DNA of 64,000 nt from Planococcus maritimus (GTDB lineage Bacteria; Bacillota; Bacilli; Bacillales_A; Planococcaceae). The notes under the pieces are model-generated. The model made no database searches, was not told the DNA's origin, and saw only the letters and a list, made by a program, of their open reading frames with translations. The position numbers and the translations under genes are program-made. The stretch is taken from contig NZ_CP016538.2 in assembly GCF_001687625.2 (NCBI RefSeq), forward strand, positions 1,642,501 to 1,706,500, given 5' to 3'. Below, one piece after another: positions 35,193-44,599 of the stretch (position 1 is its first letter; each line of letters opens with the position of its first letter).

Positions 35193-35246
35193 AAGCTGCC
35201 GAACTAGTTCGGCAGCTTGAAGGAACCGGTCATTGGCCGGTTTTTT
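35193..35246 (+). terminator. Double hairpin after the SCO1 gene
   Basis: A 26-base perfect palindrome at 35193-35218 is followed by AACCGG/CCGGTT (35224-35242) with six T. The second hairpin overlaps the last codons of mscL on the other strand. Confidence 0.75.
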
Positions 35247-35619
35247 CTTTTGACAAAAGATCGCGGATCTCGACCAATAATTCTTCTTTTTTGTCGAGCA
35301 CTTCCGGTTCTTCTTCCGCCGGCACATCTTTCTCGCGTTTCATGCGCGTAAATAAACGAATCACCATAAAAATAGAAAAGGCAATAATGAAAAAATCAAT
35401 TACAGATTGCGTAAATGCGCCATAGCGAAGTTCTGCGCCATTGAAGGTATAAGTCAAATCCTCCACACTGAATCCACCGAGCAAAATCCCAACCCCGGGC
35501 ATGATGATATCCTCGACGAGCGAAGTGACAATTTTACCGAATGCGGCACCAATGACTACCGCTACTGCCAAATCCAACACATTGCCTTTTAAGGCGAATT
35601 TCTTAAAATCTTCCCACAT
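35230..35619 (-). CDS. mscL: Large-conductance mechanosensitive channel
   Basis: 129 residues. Pentameric pore that opens at high membrane tension to release solutes on osmotic downshock. The N-terminal amphipathic FKKFALKGN, first helix VLDLAVAVVIGAAFGKIVTS with the pore-lining Gly/Ala pattern, second helix IIAFSIFMVIRLF, and C-terminal charged helix KKEELLVEIRDLL are all present. ATG 35619 has AGGAGGAG upstream. Confidence 0.97.
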   Translation of the reverse strand: MWEDFKKFALKGNVLDLAVAVVIGAAFGKIVTSLVEDIIMPGVGILLGGFSVEDLTYTFNGAELRYGAFTQSVIDFFIIAFSIFMVIRLFTRMKREKDVPAEEEPEVLDKKEELLVEIRDLLSKEKTGQ

Positions 35620-35770
35620 AGGCTTCTCCTCCTTTCGATTCCCAATTATACATAATTCTCGCTTGCTTCTACTTCTCCTGCTATAACCTCGCGCTCATTC
35701 CTTGCGATAAACAGGCAATGGAGGAGGGGCTGTGGTAAACTGAGGCAAAAGAAACTATAGGTGTGAACAT

Positions 35771-36418
35771 ATGAAACAGAAAAAAAGAAAAAAACCTTCG
35801 CTTGCTTTAAAGTTCCTGTTCGTCATGGCTTTGATTCCGGCAGCGATTGTCGCGCTCACGCTCCTCGCTGTAATGGCGTATTCCTCATACGGCGATACCG
35901 TCAAGGAAACGGTGCAAAAAGGGCAAGACCATGTGTTTGAAGTCCCGTTTCCAGAAGAAAACATCGCGCTTTATCAGGAAGCAGCCGAGCACTACGACAT
36001 TCCGTGGACCTTACTCGCGGCCCATCACCGCATCGAAACAAAATTTTCGACGATGGACCCCTTGCTATCGCCGGTCGGAGCAGAAGGGCATATGCAGTTC
36101 ATGCCTTGCACATTTGTCGGCTGGAGTCATCCGACGTGTTCGGGGCAAGGGCAAGGAAAAATCCCGGAAGCGGACAAAACCAACCCGCAAATTATCGCAA
36201 AATATGGGGGCTACGGCGTTGATGCGAACGGCGACGGGTTAGCGGACCCTTACGATTTGGCAGATGCACTCTACAGCGCTGCTAATTACCTGGCGCAAAA
36301 CGGGGCAGCGGAAGGCGACTTAGAACAGGCAATTTACCGTTACAATCACAGCGATGAATACGTGGAAGACATTCTTCATTATTACGGACGTTTTGAAGAA
36401 CAATACAATAATTCATAA
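35771..36418 (+). CDS. Membrane-anchored lytic transglycosylase (SLT fold)
   Basis: 215 residues. Basic cytoplasmic start, one signal-anchor helix (about 14-36), then an extracellular lysozyme-like domain: AHHRIETKFS supplies the catalytic Glu, GHMQFMPCTFVGW is the conserved core, and YRYNHSDEYVEDIL the end. Resembles the glycosylases in conjugative and competence systems, but no such genes are nearby. Cuts peptidoglycan outside the cell. Ribosome site is weak. Confidence 0.87.
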   Translation: MKQKKRKKPSLALKFLFVMALIPAAIVALTLLAVMAYSSYGDTVKETVQKGQDHVFEVPFPEENIALYQEAAEHYDIPWTLLAAHHRIETKFSTMDPLLSPVGAEGHMQFMPCTFVGWSHPTCSGQGQGKIPEADKTNPQIIAKYGGYGVDANGDGLADPYDLADALYSAANYLAQNGAAEGDLEQAIYRYNHSDEYVEDILHYYGRFEEQYNNS

Positions 36419-36449
36419 AAAAAAGAGTGGACCGGAGTCCACTCTTTTT
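36418..36449. terminator. Bidirectional terminator
   Basis: GAGTGGA pairs with TCCACTC between A8 and T6; serves the transglycosylase gene and the convergent GlsB-like gene. Confidence 0.85.
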
Positions 36450-36452
36450 TGA

Positions 36453-36716
36453 TTATGCGCGTTTGCGTCCTTTGTTCATTGATCCAAGGATCAAGCTCAG
36501 GACGAAGACAAAGATCAATGCACCGATCAATGCCGGAATAATTGCTACGCCCGCGATGGATGGTCCCATGTCTCCTAAGAGCATGCCGCCTAACCATGCA
36601 CCGATGATACCTGCAATGATGTTACCGATGATGCCGCCAGGAATGTCTTTCCCGAGGATCAGGCCGGCTAGCCAACCAATGATACCGCCTACGATTAGAT
36701 ATAAAATGAATCCCAT
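36453..36716 (-). CDS. GlsB/YeaQ/YmgE-family stress membrane protein
   Basis: 87 residues, three Gly-rich helices (GGIIGWLAGLI, NIIAGIIGAWLGGM, IPALIGALIFVFVLSLI) ending in a basic tail, the pattern of the transglycosylase-associated GlsB/YeaQ group. ATG 36716 with AAGGAG 9 bases upstream. Often general-stress induced; no clear sigma-B promoter was found here. Confidence 0.88.
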   Translation of the reverse strand: MGFILYLIVGGIIGWLAGLILGKDIPGGIIGNIIAGIIGAWLGGMLLGDMGPSIAGVAIIPALIGALIFVFVLSLILGSMNKGRKRA

Positions 36717-36808
36717 TCTTTCCAGCTCCTTCAAAATGTTTTATTGTTATAAGTGCTACACTCTAGGTATAACCACAAATAGGACTTTTAAAACATAGAA
36801 CTGCAAAA

Positions 36809-37351
36809 TTATTTTATTCGGGCGCCTAGAATAGTTTCAAAGTGCCTCATAGCGTAGCGGTGGCCGGCATCGTCGAAGCTTGCGACGGCCTGTTCATGGA
36901 TGACAATTTCAAAACCTTTGTTATAAGCATCGATAGCTGTATGAAGTACGCAAATATCTGTACAGACGCCTACGATATGCACTTCTTCAATACTGCGCTC
37001 GCGAAGCAATAATTCGAGCCGCGTCCCTGCGAAGGCACTATAGCGGGTTTTGTCCATCCAGACGATGTCTTCTTGATGGCGATCATATATAGCTTGGAGA
37101 CGTCCGTATAATTTGCGTCCGGCAGTCCCTTTAATATTGTGTGGGGGAAACAATTTCGTCTCCGGATGATAAGGATCGTCTGATTCGTGAAGATCTACGG
37201 GCAAGACCACGAAATCACCGGTTTCGAGAAATTGTTCTGTCAACGCACAGATCGCTTCCTCAATTTCTTGCCCAGGTGCGCCGCAAGTCAAGGCACCATC
37301 GTTTGCAACAAAATCGACTGTGTAATCGACTACTAGTAATGCTTTGTTCAT
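36809..37351 (-). CDS. pncA: Nicotinamidase (cysteine hydrolase, YueJ-like)
   Basis: 180 residues of the isochorismatase-like fold. The catalytic triad is visible: Asp9 in VVDYTVDF, Lys in MDKTRYSAFAGT, Cys in VGVCTDICVLHTA (the cis-peptide follows). Metal ligands fit DLHESDDPYHPE. It turns nicotinamide into nicotinate for NAD salvage. The frame is open from 37387, but GGAGGCG sets ATG 37351. Confidence 0.92.
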   Translation of the reverse strand: MNKALLVVDYTVDFVANDGALTCGAPGQEIEEAICALTEQFLETGDFVVLPVDLHESDDPYHPETKLFPPHNIKGTAGRKLYGRLQAIYDRHQEDIVWMDKTRYSAFAGTRLELLLRERSIEEVHIVGVCTDICVLHTAIDAYNKGFEIVIHEQAVASFDDAGHRYAMRHFETILGARIK

Positions 37352-37440
37352 CTTATATCGCCTCCAATTTTCTACCAGTATACCCATTTTCTCGATATGC
37401 TAATGGTGGGATTGCAGAATCCATGCACAGAATTAATAAC

Positions 37441-37469
37441 TTGCCAATTTTCTGAAAACTTATTATAAT
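37441..37469 (+). promoter_or_regulatory. Promoter of a 35-residue membrane ORF
   Basis: -35 TTGCCA (37441-37446), 17-base spacer, -10 TATAAT (37464-37469). Confidence 0.75.
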
Positions 37470-37497
37470 AAATAAAACAGAAAAAGGGGTGTGCTCG

Positions 37498-37605
37498 ATG
37501 AAATATGAAAACTTGGAAAAACTCAACAGACAAGGTGTATGGTTTACGGTCGTTCACACACTCATCATTTTCAGCTTTGCATTTGATTTCGGCTTTCTGG
37601 TTTAA
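37498..37605 (+). CDS. Small single-helix membrane protein, unrecognised
   Basis: 35 residues: polar start (MKYENLEKLNRQGVW) then a hydrophobic helix from about 14 to 35 ending at the stop. Near-consensus promoter at 37441-37469, AAGGGG eight bases before the ATG, and a strong hairpin 30 bases after the stop make a complete small transcription unit. I do not recognise the family. A frameshifted longer gene is possible, since the helix ends abruptly. Confidence 0.55.
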   Translation: MKYENLEKLNRQGVWFTVVHTLIIFSFAFDFGFLV

Positions 37606-37633
37606 AATGAAAGGCAATTCTAATGAAATCGGC

Positions 37634-37671
37634 AAAAAAACACCTGATCCGGTAGGGATCAGGTGTTTTTT
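37634..37671. terminator. Bidirectional terminator
   Basis: AAAAACACCTGATCC pairs with GGATCAGGTGTTTTT around GGTAG. Also ends the recombinase-like gene on the minus strand. Confidence 0.9.
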
Positions 37672-38540
37672 GATGTGGGCGGATGAGCTTGCCGTTTCAT
37701 ACGCACGAGCGAATCTTTTAACATGCGAGAAGCTGAATCCAACGAGACGCCAAGGATTTCTTGAATTTCTTCCAGGTTTTTGTGTTCGACCGCGTACAAA
37801 TGATGGACATAGGCAAATCGAATATCGCCAGAGCGCATCGGTGCACCGACGAACTCCGACAAAGCTTCTGTATAATCGGACAGTGAGCCCATTTGAAAAT
37901 GAGTAAACTGGTCTTTAACTTTTGACGATAGCAGGAAAGACGTACCTCGTGCTTTTGCCCGTTCGATGCCTTGTTCCATTACTGCTTCTTCGTATTGATC
38001 GAAATGCAGCGTGCAATGATAGCCATCTTTCTTTTCGACGTCTAAGTGAAGTCCCTTTGAGTCGTTCAAAAAATTATCGATATCAATCGTCACCATATCT
38101 CGAAGCCGCAAGCCTCTCAAATAAAAGACGTACAGCAGCTTAGCATTGAGCGGCAATTTAATGGACTTTAAAACATCGGGTTTCTTTTCCAATAGATGTT
38201 CGTAATCGACTTCGATGTCGTGGGGGGTTAAATCGAGCTTGTGGTTCAATTTAAACTTTGGCATGAAATCATTCGGAATTTTGCCAATCTGCCACATGTA
38301 ATCAAACCAGCAGCGAATATGAATCAATTTGCGGTTCAAGGTGCTGTCTTTGATACCGGCTTCTTTTTGTTCCAGTAGAAATTGCTGGATATCAGAAGGG
38401 CGGATTTCGTGAGGCTCTATAGATTTTTTATAGGTTTTTCGCAAAAAGGCAAAAAGCGCTCGGATCAATTGAACTTCATGGATGACCGTGTTTGGGCTGA
38501 TGCCATTATCCAATCTGTATTTTTCATAACCATAGGGCAT
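37659..38540 (-). CDS. Tyrosine-recombinase-like protein with degenerate catalytic residues
   Basis: 293 residues. N-terminal core-binding (SAM-like) domain about 1-100 and a C-terminal catalytic-fold domain. The first Arg region (FYLRGLRLRDMV) survives. The His-x-x-Arg box reads GDIRFAYVHHLY, so Asp replaces the first His. After the usual LG block (EEIQEILGVS) no convincing nucleophile Tyr follows. Strand transfer is doubtful; DNA binding may remain. ATG 38540 is preferred over 38546 by spacing to GAGGTG. No att-like repeats or phage genes are near. Confidence 0.75.
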   Translation of the reverse strand: MPYGYEKYRLDNGISPNTVIHEVQLIRALFAFLRKTYKKSIEPHEIRPSDIQQFLLEQKEAGIKDSTLNRKLIHIRCWFDYMWQIGKIPNDFMPKFKLNHKLDLTPHDIEVDYEHLLEKKPDVLKSIKLPLNAKLLYVFYLRGLRLRDMVTIDIDNFLNDSKGLHLDVEKKDGYHCTLHFDQYEEAVMEQGIERAKARGTSFLLSSKVKDQFTHFQMGSLSDYTEALSEFVGAPMRSGDIRFAYVHHLYAVEHKNLEEIQEILGVSLDSASRMLKDSLVRMKRQAHPPTSKNT

Positions 38541-38790
38541 GGACATTCACCTCTCTAACTAGGTTTTATTCATTATACCAGTTTTCAGTCAGAATAGAAC
38601 GTACTTTCCCTTATTCTACAACGGAATGAATGTGAAAACGACTTATTCATTCATAAGTATCAAACTACTTAAGGTTATTAAAAAAATAAAAAAAAGCCAA
38701 CAAGCCATACGAAATGAAAGAGACAACGAATGATCATCGACAAAGCGGGTATAAAGAAAGATAATGGGAATTAGAAATGAGGTGCAAGAA

Positions 38791-39294
38791 TTGCAAACTG
38801 AAGAAAACGCTAGAATACGCCACACGATTTTGAAAAAAGTTGAATCTTTCAGTGACAAGGAACTAAACGAGAAACCGTCGGCTGATGAATGGTCAGCCAT
38901 GCAGATTTTGGACCATCTCTATAAGATGGAGCAGACCATAACAGCGGGCGTAGCTAAAACCGTAGAGAAAAATCAACAGAAAAAAGCAATAAAGAAACCG
39001 ATTCAACTATCGGTCAACCGCAAAGTGAAAGTCGATGCGCCAGATCACACGGTGCCTGAAGAAACGTTTTTCACTCTAGCTGAAATGACAGAGAAATTGA
39101 ATGAGTCAAGAAATCGCCTGTACGAAGTTTATGCACGGACAAACGAGGAAACGCTTCAGAAGAACTCCATGCCTCATCCTGTTTTCGGCGATGTGCCACT
39201 AGTTCAATGGTTCCCATTTATCGGTTATCATGAGAAACGCCATTTGGCTCAATTAGAAGAGACATTAAGAAAAATTGATGAGAAAAAGAATTAG
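38791..39294 (+). CDS. DinB/YfiT-superfamily protein
   Basis: About 168 residues, four-helix bundle. The metal-binding pattern is visible: His in ILDHLYKMEQ near 41 and the HEKRHLAQLEE pair near 150-155. Members include thiol transferases (bacillithiol) and damage-induced proteins of unknown role. The frame is open from ATG 38764, but GAGGTG at 38779-38784 points to TTG 38791. Start uncertain by nine codons. Confidence 0.82.
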   Translation: MQTEENARIRHTILKKVESFSDKELNEKPSADEWSAMQILDHLYKMEQTITAGVAKTVEKNQQKKAIKKPIQLSVNRKVKVDAPDHTVPEETFFTLAEMTEKLNESRNRLYEVYARTNEETLQKNSMPHPVFGDVPLVQWFPFIGYHEKRHLAQLEETLRKIDEKKN

Positions 39295-39334
39295 TCATTA
39301 GAAAAACTTATCAGAATGTATAATTTTAATGTAA

Positions 39335-39363
39335 TTTACTTATGCACATTGTTTCGGTATGAT
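39335..39363 (+). promoter_or_regulatory. Promoter of aconitase
   Basis: -35 TTTACT (39335-39340), 17-base spacer, -10 TATGAT (39358-39363). Confidence 0.6.
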
Positions 39364-39424
39364 GGAAGAGGAGAAAAGATGCGGTAACACGCCTTTTCAG
39401 AAGATTTAAAGGAGGAACACGATT

Positions 39425-42139
39425 ATGGCAAAGAGCAGTTTGCACAACAGCCGCACGTCGTTCGAGCTTAACGGCAAGACGTATAATTATTATCGTCTCG
39501 CTGCACTCGAAGAAGCGGGGATCGCGAAAGTATCTCGCCTTCCGTACTCTGTAAAAGTACTATTGGAATCCGTATTGCGCCAGCACGACGGCTATGTCAT
39601 CAATGACGAACATGTAGAAGAACTCGCAAAATGGGGTAAAGATGCGAACAAAGAAGCAGAAGTTCCATTCAAACCTTCCCGTGTCATCCTTCAAGACTTC
39701 ACCGGTGTACCGGTTGTTGTCGACTTGGCAGCGCTTCGTTCAGCCATGTCTGAAATGGGCGGAGACCCAGACAAGATCAATCCAGAAATCCCGGTTGATC
39801 TGGTAATTGACCACTCGGTACAAGTTGACCGTTACGGCACTGAAGATGCACTGCGCGCGAACATGGAATTTGAGTTCGAACGCAATGCAGAGCGTTACCA
39901 ATTCCTTAACTGGGCTCAAAAAGCGTACGATAACTATCGTGCAGTTCCACCAGCAACAGGAATCGTTCACCAAGTAAACCTTGAGTATTTGGCAAATGTT
40001 GTTCACGCGATCGAAAACGAAGATGGCACATTTGAAGCATTCCCAGATACACTTGTCGGTACAGATTCCCATACGACGATGATCAACGGAATCGGCGTAC
40101 TAGGATGGGGCGTTGGCGGAATCGAAGCGGAAGCAGGCATGCTTGGACAGCCTTCTTACTTCCCGATTCCTGAAGTTATCGGCGTGAAAATGACTGGCGA
40201 ATTGCCAAACGGCGCAACAGCGACAGATTTGGCACTCAAAGTCACAGAAACCTTGCGTAAAAAAGGCGTAGTCGGCAAATTCGTCGAGTTCTTCGGTCCT
40301 GGCGTTACAACATTGCCGCTTGCAGACCGTGCGACGATTGCCAACATGGCACCTGAATACGGCGCTACTTGCGGATTCTTCCCAGTAGACGAAGAAGCGT
40401 TGACTTACATGCGCTTGACAGCTCGTACAGAAGAGCAAATTGCCGTGACAAAAGAATACTTGAAAGCAAACGATATGTTCTTCACGGTCGACAACGAAGA
40501 TCCGATTTACACGGACCTTGTCGAAATCGACTTGACGACAATCGAACCGAACTTGTCCGGTCCAAAACGTCCGCAAGATTTGATTCCATTGTCTCAAATG
40601 AAAAAAGAATTCAACACAGCTGTCACAGGCCCAGAAGGCCCACACGGCTTTGCGTTGGATCAAGAAGAAATCAACAAAACCGCAACTGTGAAATTCAATG
40701 ATGGCAAAACAGCTGAAATGAACACGGGTGCTTTGGCGATTGCTGCGATTACATCTTGCACAAACACGTCCAATCCGTACGTTATGCTCGGCGCTGGACT
40801 CGTTGCGAAAAAAGCAGTCGAAAAAGGCTTGACGCCGCCAGCATACGTGAAAACTTCACTGGCACCAGGTTCGAAAGTCGTTACAGGCTATTTGAGCGAT
40901 TCTGGTTTGCTTGACTACATGAACCAAATCGGCTTTAACTTGGTTGGTTACGGCTGTACAACATGTATCGGTAACTCCGGCCCACTTCTTCCTGAAATCG
41001 AAGAAGCAATCGTTGAAAACGACTTGCTCGTTTCTTCTGTATTGTCCGGTAACCGTAACTTTGAAGGACGTATCCACCCATTAGTAAAAGCCAACTACTT
41101 GGCATCTCCAATGCTTGTTGTGGCGTATGCACTTGCTGGTACAGTGGACATCGACTTTGAAGTGGATCCAATCGGACAAGACCAAGACGGCAATGATGTA
41201 TTCTTTAAAGATATCTGGCCTTCTACTGAAGAAGTGAAAAACGTTGTCCACTCTACAGTAACGCCTGAGTTGTTCCGCAAAGAATACGAACATGTCTTCA
41301 CTGAAAACGCAGAATGGAATGCCATCGAAACAAACGACGATTCATTGTATGCCTTCGATGACAACTCAACATACATTCAAAACCCGCCGTTCTTCACAGG
41401 TATGTCGAAAGAGCCGGCACCGATTCAGCCGCTTTCTGGCCTTCGTGTCATGGCGAAATTCGCTGATTCCATCACGACGGACCACATTTCACCTGCAGGC
41501 GCGATCGGCAAAGACACACCAGCTGGCTTGTACTTGCGTGAACACGGCGTCGAGCCGCGTAACTTCAACTCTTACGGCTCTCGTCGCGGTAACCACGAAG
41601 TTATGATGCGTGGTACGTTTGCGAACATCCGCATCCGTAACCAAGTCGCACCAGGCACAACTGGCGGCTTCACGACATTCTGGCCGACTGGCGAAGTAAT
41701 GCCAATCTTCGATGCATGCATGAAGTATCAAGAGCAAGGTACTGGCCTTGTGGTTCTAGCCGGTAAAGACTACGGCATGGGCTCTTCTCGTGACTGGGCT
41801 GCTAAAGGGACATTCCTTCTAGGCGTCAAAACAGTTATCGCGGAAAGCTATGAGCGTATCCACCGTTCGAACCTTGTCATGATGGGCGTCTTGCCATTGC
41901 AATTCGTCAATGGCGAAAGCGCAGATTCTCTTGGTCTGACAGGCCATGAAACCATCAGCGTTAACTTGTCCGACGATGTGAAACCTCGCGACGTCTTGAC
42001 AGCTACAGCTACTGCTGAAGATGGCAAAGTAACGGAATTCAAAGTCCTCGCACGCTTCGATTCTGAAGTGGAAGTCGACTACTTCCGTCACGGCGGTATC
42101 CTGCAAATGGTACTCCGCAACAAATTGCTAGAAGCATAA
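39425..42139 (+). CDS. acnA: Aconitate hydratase A
   Basis: 904 residues, full length of AcnA/CitB. Interconverts citrate and isocitrate in the TCA cycle with a 4Fe-4S cluster; the apo form binds RNA in Bacillus. Cluster ligands: Cys in TSCTNTSNP and the pair in [12 protein letters not shown]. The swivel domain end has [22 protein letters not shown] before the ATG. It stands first in the B. subtilis-like run acnA-yneP-yneQ. Terminator directly downstream. Confidence 0.97.
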   Translation: MAKSSLHNSRTSFELNGKTYNYYRLAALEEAGIAKVSRLPYSVKVLLESVLRQHDGYVINDEHVEELAKWGKDANKEAEVPFKPSRVILQDFTGVPVVVDLAALRSAMSEMGGDPDKINPEIPVDLVIDHSVQVDRYGTEDALRANMEFEFERNAERYQFLNWAQKAYDNYRAVPPATGIVHQVNLEYLANVVHAIENEDGTFEAFPDTLVGTDSHTTMINGIGVLGWGVGGIEAEAGMLGQPSYFPIPEVIGVKMTGELPNGATATDLALKVTETLRKKGVVGKFVEFFGPGVTTLPLADRATIANMAPEYGATCGFFPVDEEALTYMRLTARTEEQIAVTKEYLKANDMFFTVDNEDPIYTDLVEIDLTTIEPNLSGPKRPQDLIPLSQMKKEFNTAVTGPEGPHGFALDQEEINKTATVKFNDGKTAEMNTGALAIAAITSCTNTSNPYVMLGAGLVAKKAVEKGLTPPAYVKTSLAPGSKVVTGYLSDSGLLDYMNQIGFNLVGYGCTTCIGNSGPLLPEIEEAIVENDLLVSSVLSGNRNFEGRIHPLVKANYLASPMLVVAYALAGTVDIDFEVDPIGQDQDGNDVFFKDIWPSTEEVKNVVHSTVTPELFRKEYEHVFTENAEWNAIETNDDSLYAFDDNSTYIQNPPFFTGMSKEPAPIQPLSGLRVMAKFADSITTDHISPAGAIGKDTPAGLYLREHGVEPRNFNSYGSRRGNHEVMMRGTFANIRIRNQVAPGTTGGFTTFWPTGEVMPIFDACMKYQEQGTGLVVLAGKDYGMGSSRDWAAKGTFLLGVKTVIAESYERIHRSNLVMMGVLPLQFVNGESADSLGLTGHETISVNLSDDVKPRDVLTATATAEDGKVTEFKVLARFDSEVEVDYFRHGGILQMVLRNKLLEA

Positions 42140-42140
42140 A

Positions 42141-42178
42141 AAATAAAAAGGCTGCCTCCGGGCGGCCTTTTTATTTTG
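42141..42178 (+). terminator. Terminator of acnA
   Basis: AAATAAAAAGGCTGCC pairs with GGCGGCCTTTTTATTT around TCCG. Confidence 0.9.
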
Positions 42179-42288
42179 GGAAGAATCGTCCGTAAAGGAT
42201 CTGGCAAGCTGCGAGAAACACAGCTTCAGGGCCTTGTGCTTTTTGATCGCAATGCATGTCCTGTATACTAGAGGAGAGGTGAAGGGAA

Positions 42289-42738
42289 ATGTACATAAGC
42301 GAAAAAGAAGTTGAGATCCGCTACGCGGAAACGGACCAGATGGGCGTCGTCTATCACGCCAATTACTTGATCTGGCTCGAGCTCGGGCGCACGCAATTGA
42401 TCGAGGATCTCGGATTTACGTATGCCGGCATGGAATCGCAAGGGTTCTTGTCCCCGGTGACGGATATCTCCATCCAATACAAAGCAGCGCTGCGCTACGG
42501 GCAGAAAGCACGCGTCAAAACCTGGATAGAGTCTCACGGCCGCTTGCGGACCACATACGGCTACGAAGTGCTCCACGAAGATGGCACACTCGCCGCAAAA
42601 GCGACCTCCGAGCATGTCGTGGTGAAAAAAGATAGCTTCCGTCCCGTTCCGCTGGCGAAAGTGGCACCTGAATGGGATGCCAAATACAAGGAAGTGGTGA
42701 GGGGGGCAGAAGATGGCGTTCGGAATCCGACGACCTGA
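42289..42738 (+). CDS. Acyl-CoA thioesterase, hotdog fold (YneP-like)
   Basis: 149 residues. The 4-hydroxybenzoyl-CoA thioesterase motif is present: RYAETDQMGVVYHANYLIW with the catalytic Asp, then LVHEDG-like strands. Cleaves acyl-CoA thioesters; the natural chain is unknown. AGAGGTGAAGGG site. Its last 26 bases overlap yneQ in another frame, so both are coupled. Confidence 0.92.
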   Translation: MYISEKEVEIRYAETDQMGVVYHANYLIWLELGRTQLIEDLGFTYAGMESQGFLSPVTDISIQYKAALRYGQKARVKTWIESHGRLRTTYGYEVLHEDGTLAAKATSEHVVVKKDSFRPVPLAKVAPEWDAKYKEVVRGAEDGVRNPTT

Positions 42739-43015
42739 ATTGGAGCGCTGGAAACAGGATGTGCAAGACGGCCAGATTTCCTTTCTTACCCACTACTGGG
42801 TAGACCACCGATTTCCCGGTTGCAGCACAGTCACGAAAGTAGGATGCAGTGACATCGACAAACTCGCCGATTGGGGCAGCCGCTACGGCTTGCGGCGCGA
42901 ATGGCTGGATTTGCGCAATGACTACCCGCATTTCGACTTATTCGGCGACCGGCAAGCGGAAATCCTGGAGGCGGAAGGATATTTGGATCAATTGACTCGT
43001 TTAACCAAATGCTGA
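42713..43015 (+). CDS. YneQ-like protein
   Basis: 100 residues. MAFGIRRPELERWK start, Trp/Asp/Arg-rich middle (HYWVDHRFPGCSTVTKVGC), same position as YneQ in B. subtilis. GAGGGGGG site just before the ATG; overlaps the thioesterase gene by 26 bases. No known activity. Confidence 0.85.
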   Translation: MAFGIRRPELERWKQDVQDGQISFLTHYWVDHRFPGCSTVTKVGCSDIDKLADWGSRYGLRREWLDLRNDYPHFDLFGDRQAEILEAEGYLDQLTRLTKC

Positions 43016-43032
43016 AATGAATAGGGTGAATA

Positions 43033-43071
43033 AAAAAGAAGCGTGACGCCATTTGGCGTCACGCTTCTTTT
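43033..43071. terminator. Bidirectional terminator
   Basis: A perfect 15-bp stem AAGAAGCGTGACGCC / GGCGTCACGCTTCTT around AT, with A and T flanks; shared by yneQ and the convergent yneR-like gene. Confidence 0.92.
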
Positions 43072-43355
43072 GTTTCGTATGAATAACTTAATTCACCCAA
43101 TGTGTCATCAACTGTGACATGCAGATCGTGTTCATCAAAATACCATTGATCGGCTTCTTCGATGAAATAAAGCACTTTATCTTCTTCGAGGCGGGTCACC
43201 GCTTCGTACGGCTGGTCTTTCGTGACGCCAAGCGAGAAGCCCGGCTGTAAGCCAGCGCCTCCGTAGCGGACGAAAAAGCGTACCGCTTCTCCGGCCTCGA
43301 CTTCCATTTCGTTATGGAACCAATCTCGTGCATCTTTGCTCAAATGAATCTCCAT
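43059..43355 (-). CDS. HesB/IscA-like protein (YneR)
   Basis: 98 residues with the HesB fold: KDARDWFHNEMEVEAGEAVRF, VRYGGAGLQPGFSLG. Unlike IscA/SufA it has no Cys residues for cluster binding at the usual three places, as expected for the YneR branch. ATG 43355 with AAAGGACG upstream. Next to plsY on the same strand as in B. subtilis. Confidence 0.88.
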   Translation of the reverse strand: MEIHLSKDARDWFHNEMEVEAGEAVRFFVRYGGAGLQPGFSLGVTKDQPYEAVTRLEEDKVLYFIEEADQWYFDEHDLHVTVDDTLGELSYSYETKEA

Positions 43356-43376
43356 GCAAACACGTCCTTTCGGGTC

Positions 43377-43967
43377 CTACCACTTGATCTTGGGTTCGGT
43401 ACCTGCGCGGATTCGTGCGATGTTCGCGCGATGCCGGTAAATGATGAAAGTGGCGAGTGTCAAAATCACGGCAAAAAACAAGTAATCGCCGGTATTGATA
43501 GTGTAAATGATCGTATAGATGACCGACACAAGAGCTAAAATGATAGAAGACAACGATACCATTTTCGTGATCTTCAACGCAATCAATAAGACAGCAACCG
43601 CGAGCAAGAACAGCGGCCATTGATAGCCAAGCAAAATCCCGCCGGAAGTGGCAACGGCTTTGCCGCCTTTAAAGCGCGCAAACACCGGAAACATATGCCC
43701 GATAACGGCGATTACCCCGAGTATCAACGGGTGAACATCGGTAACCATCACAAGCGGCAAAAGTGTTGCGGCTGTGCCTTTTAGAATGTCCATGATGGTG
43801 ACGACAAACCCGGCTTTGGGGCCGAGCACTCGAAACGTATTGGTCGCTCCCAAATTGCCGCTGCCCTTAGTTCGAATGTCCGTTTTGTAGAAAAGTTTTC
43901 CGATCCATAATGCTGAAGGAATGGATCCAAGTAAATAAGCGATGATTACCGGAAGCAAAATGTTCAT
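43377..43967 (-). CDS. plsY: Glycerol-3-phosphate acyltransferase PlsY
   Basis: 196 residues, five membrane helices. Uses acyl-phosphate to acylate glycerol 3-phosphate, starting phospholipid synthesis. Motifs [47 protein letters not shown] are complete. ATG 43967 with AAAGGAG. Divergent from yneT. The order parC-parE-yneT-plsY is kept as in B. subtilis. Confidence 0.97.
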   Translation of the reverse strand: MNILLPVIIAYLLGSIPSALWIGKLFYKTDIRTKGSGNLGATNTFRVLGPKAGFVVTIMDILKGTAATLLPLVMVTDVHPLILGVIAVIGHMFPVFARFKGGKAVATSGGILLGYQWPLFLLAVAVLLIALKITKMVSLSSIILALVSVIYTIIYTINTGDYLFFAVILTLATFIIYRHRANIARIRAGTEPKIKW

Positions 43968-44102
43968 GATTGACTCCTTTGACGTACACTGTTTTCTTTT
44001 CTATAGTTTACCATGACCGAAGAGATAGAAACAATAGATGACGGATTATTCAACAAACGGCCCGCTTTCATGTATGATAGACTAAAAGGACAGGTGATTT
44101 TG

Positions 44103-44510
44103 TTGAAAAACCCAGACCGCACAGAAATCAAAGAAGTGCTCGACCATGCCAAAACGATTGCCGTTGTCGGCTTGAGCCCGAATCCGGCGAGAACTTCTTA
44201 TATGGTATCCAAAGCCATGCAACAAGCAGGCTACCGCATTATCCCCGTTAACCCAATGGCCGAGGAAGTGCTTGGAGAGAAAAGCTATGCGACGCTTGCG
44301 GACATTCCGGAACCAGTCGACATCGTCAACGTGTTCCGCCGCAGCGAATTTTTACCGGCCATTGCCGATGATTTTCTTAAGATCAAAGCCCCGGTGTTCT
44401 GGACGCAACTAAACGTCGTCGATGAAGAAGTCTTCAACCGCCTGCACGCCGCCGGGCATACGGTCATCATGGATCGTTGCATCAAAGTCGAACATGCCAT
44501 CTTGAAATAG
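44103..44510 (+). CDS. CoA-binding-domain protein (YneT-like)
   Basis: 135 residues: Rossmann-like CoA-binding fold (IAVVGLSPNPARTSYMVSKAM, YRIIPVNPMAEEVLGE, DIVNVFRRSEF). The frame is open from 44013, but AGGTG at 44092-44096 and the usual length point to TTG 44103. Binds CoA or a related nucleotide; role unknown. Confidence 0.87.
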   Translation: MKNPDRTEIKEVLDHAKTIAVVGLSPNPARTSYMVSKAMQQAGYRIIPVNPMAEEVLGEKSYATLADIPEPVDIVNVFRRSEFLPAIADDFLKIKAPVFWTQLNVVDEEVFNRLHAAGHTVIMDRCIKVEHAILK

Positions 44511-44516
44511 CAATTT

Positions 44517-44546
44517 TCACGAAGGGCGCCTAGCGCTCTTTTTCTA
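44517..44546 (+). terminator. Terminator of the yneT-like gene
   Basis: AGGGCGC pairs with GCGCTCT around CTA, then five T. Confidence 0.7.
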
Positions 44547-44552
44547 TGAACA

Positions 44553-44582
44553 TTGACAGGAACGCCTCGTATGGCATACGAT
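44553..44582 (+). promoter_or_regulatory. Promoter of parEC
   Basis: -35 TTGACA (44553-44558), 18-base spacer, -10 TACGAT (44577-44582). Confidence 0.65.
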
Positions 44583-44599
44583 TAAAAGAAGAGAGTATA

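Noticed and set aside
33891..38540. Prophage or integrative element suggested by YvrJ, transglycosylase and recombinase-like genes
   Set aside because: The genes are separated by ordinary housekeeping genes (mscL, pncA, SCO1), with no att repeats, tRNA target, or structural genes, and the recombinase looks inactive.
38643..38900. 85-codon hydrophobic minus-strand frame overlapping the DinB-like gene
   Set aside because: Lies opposite a supported gene, with AT-rich noise giving apparent hydrophobicity; no start site.
40100..40663. 187-codon minus-strand frame inside acnA
   Set aside because: Cys/Phe-rich translation typical of an antisense shadow; acnA is complete on the other strand.
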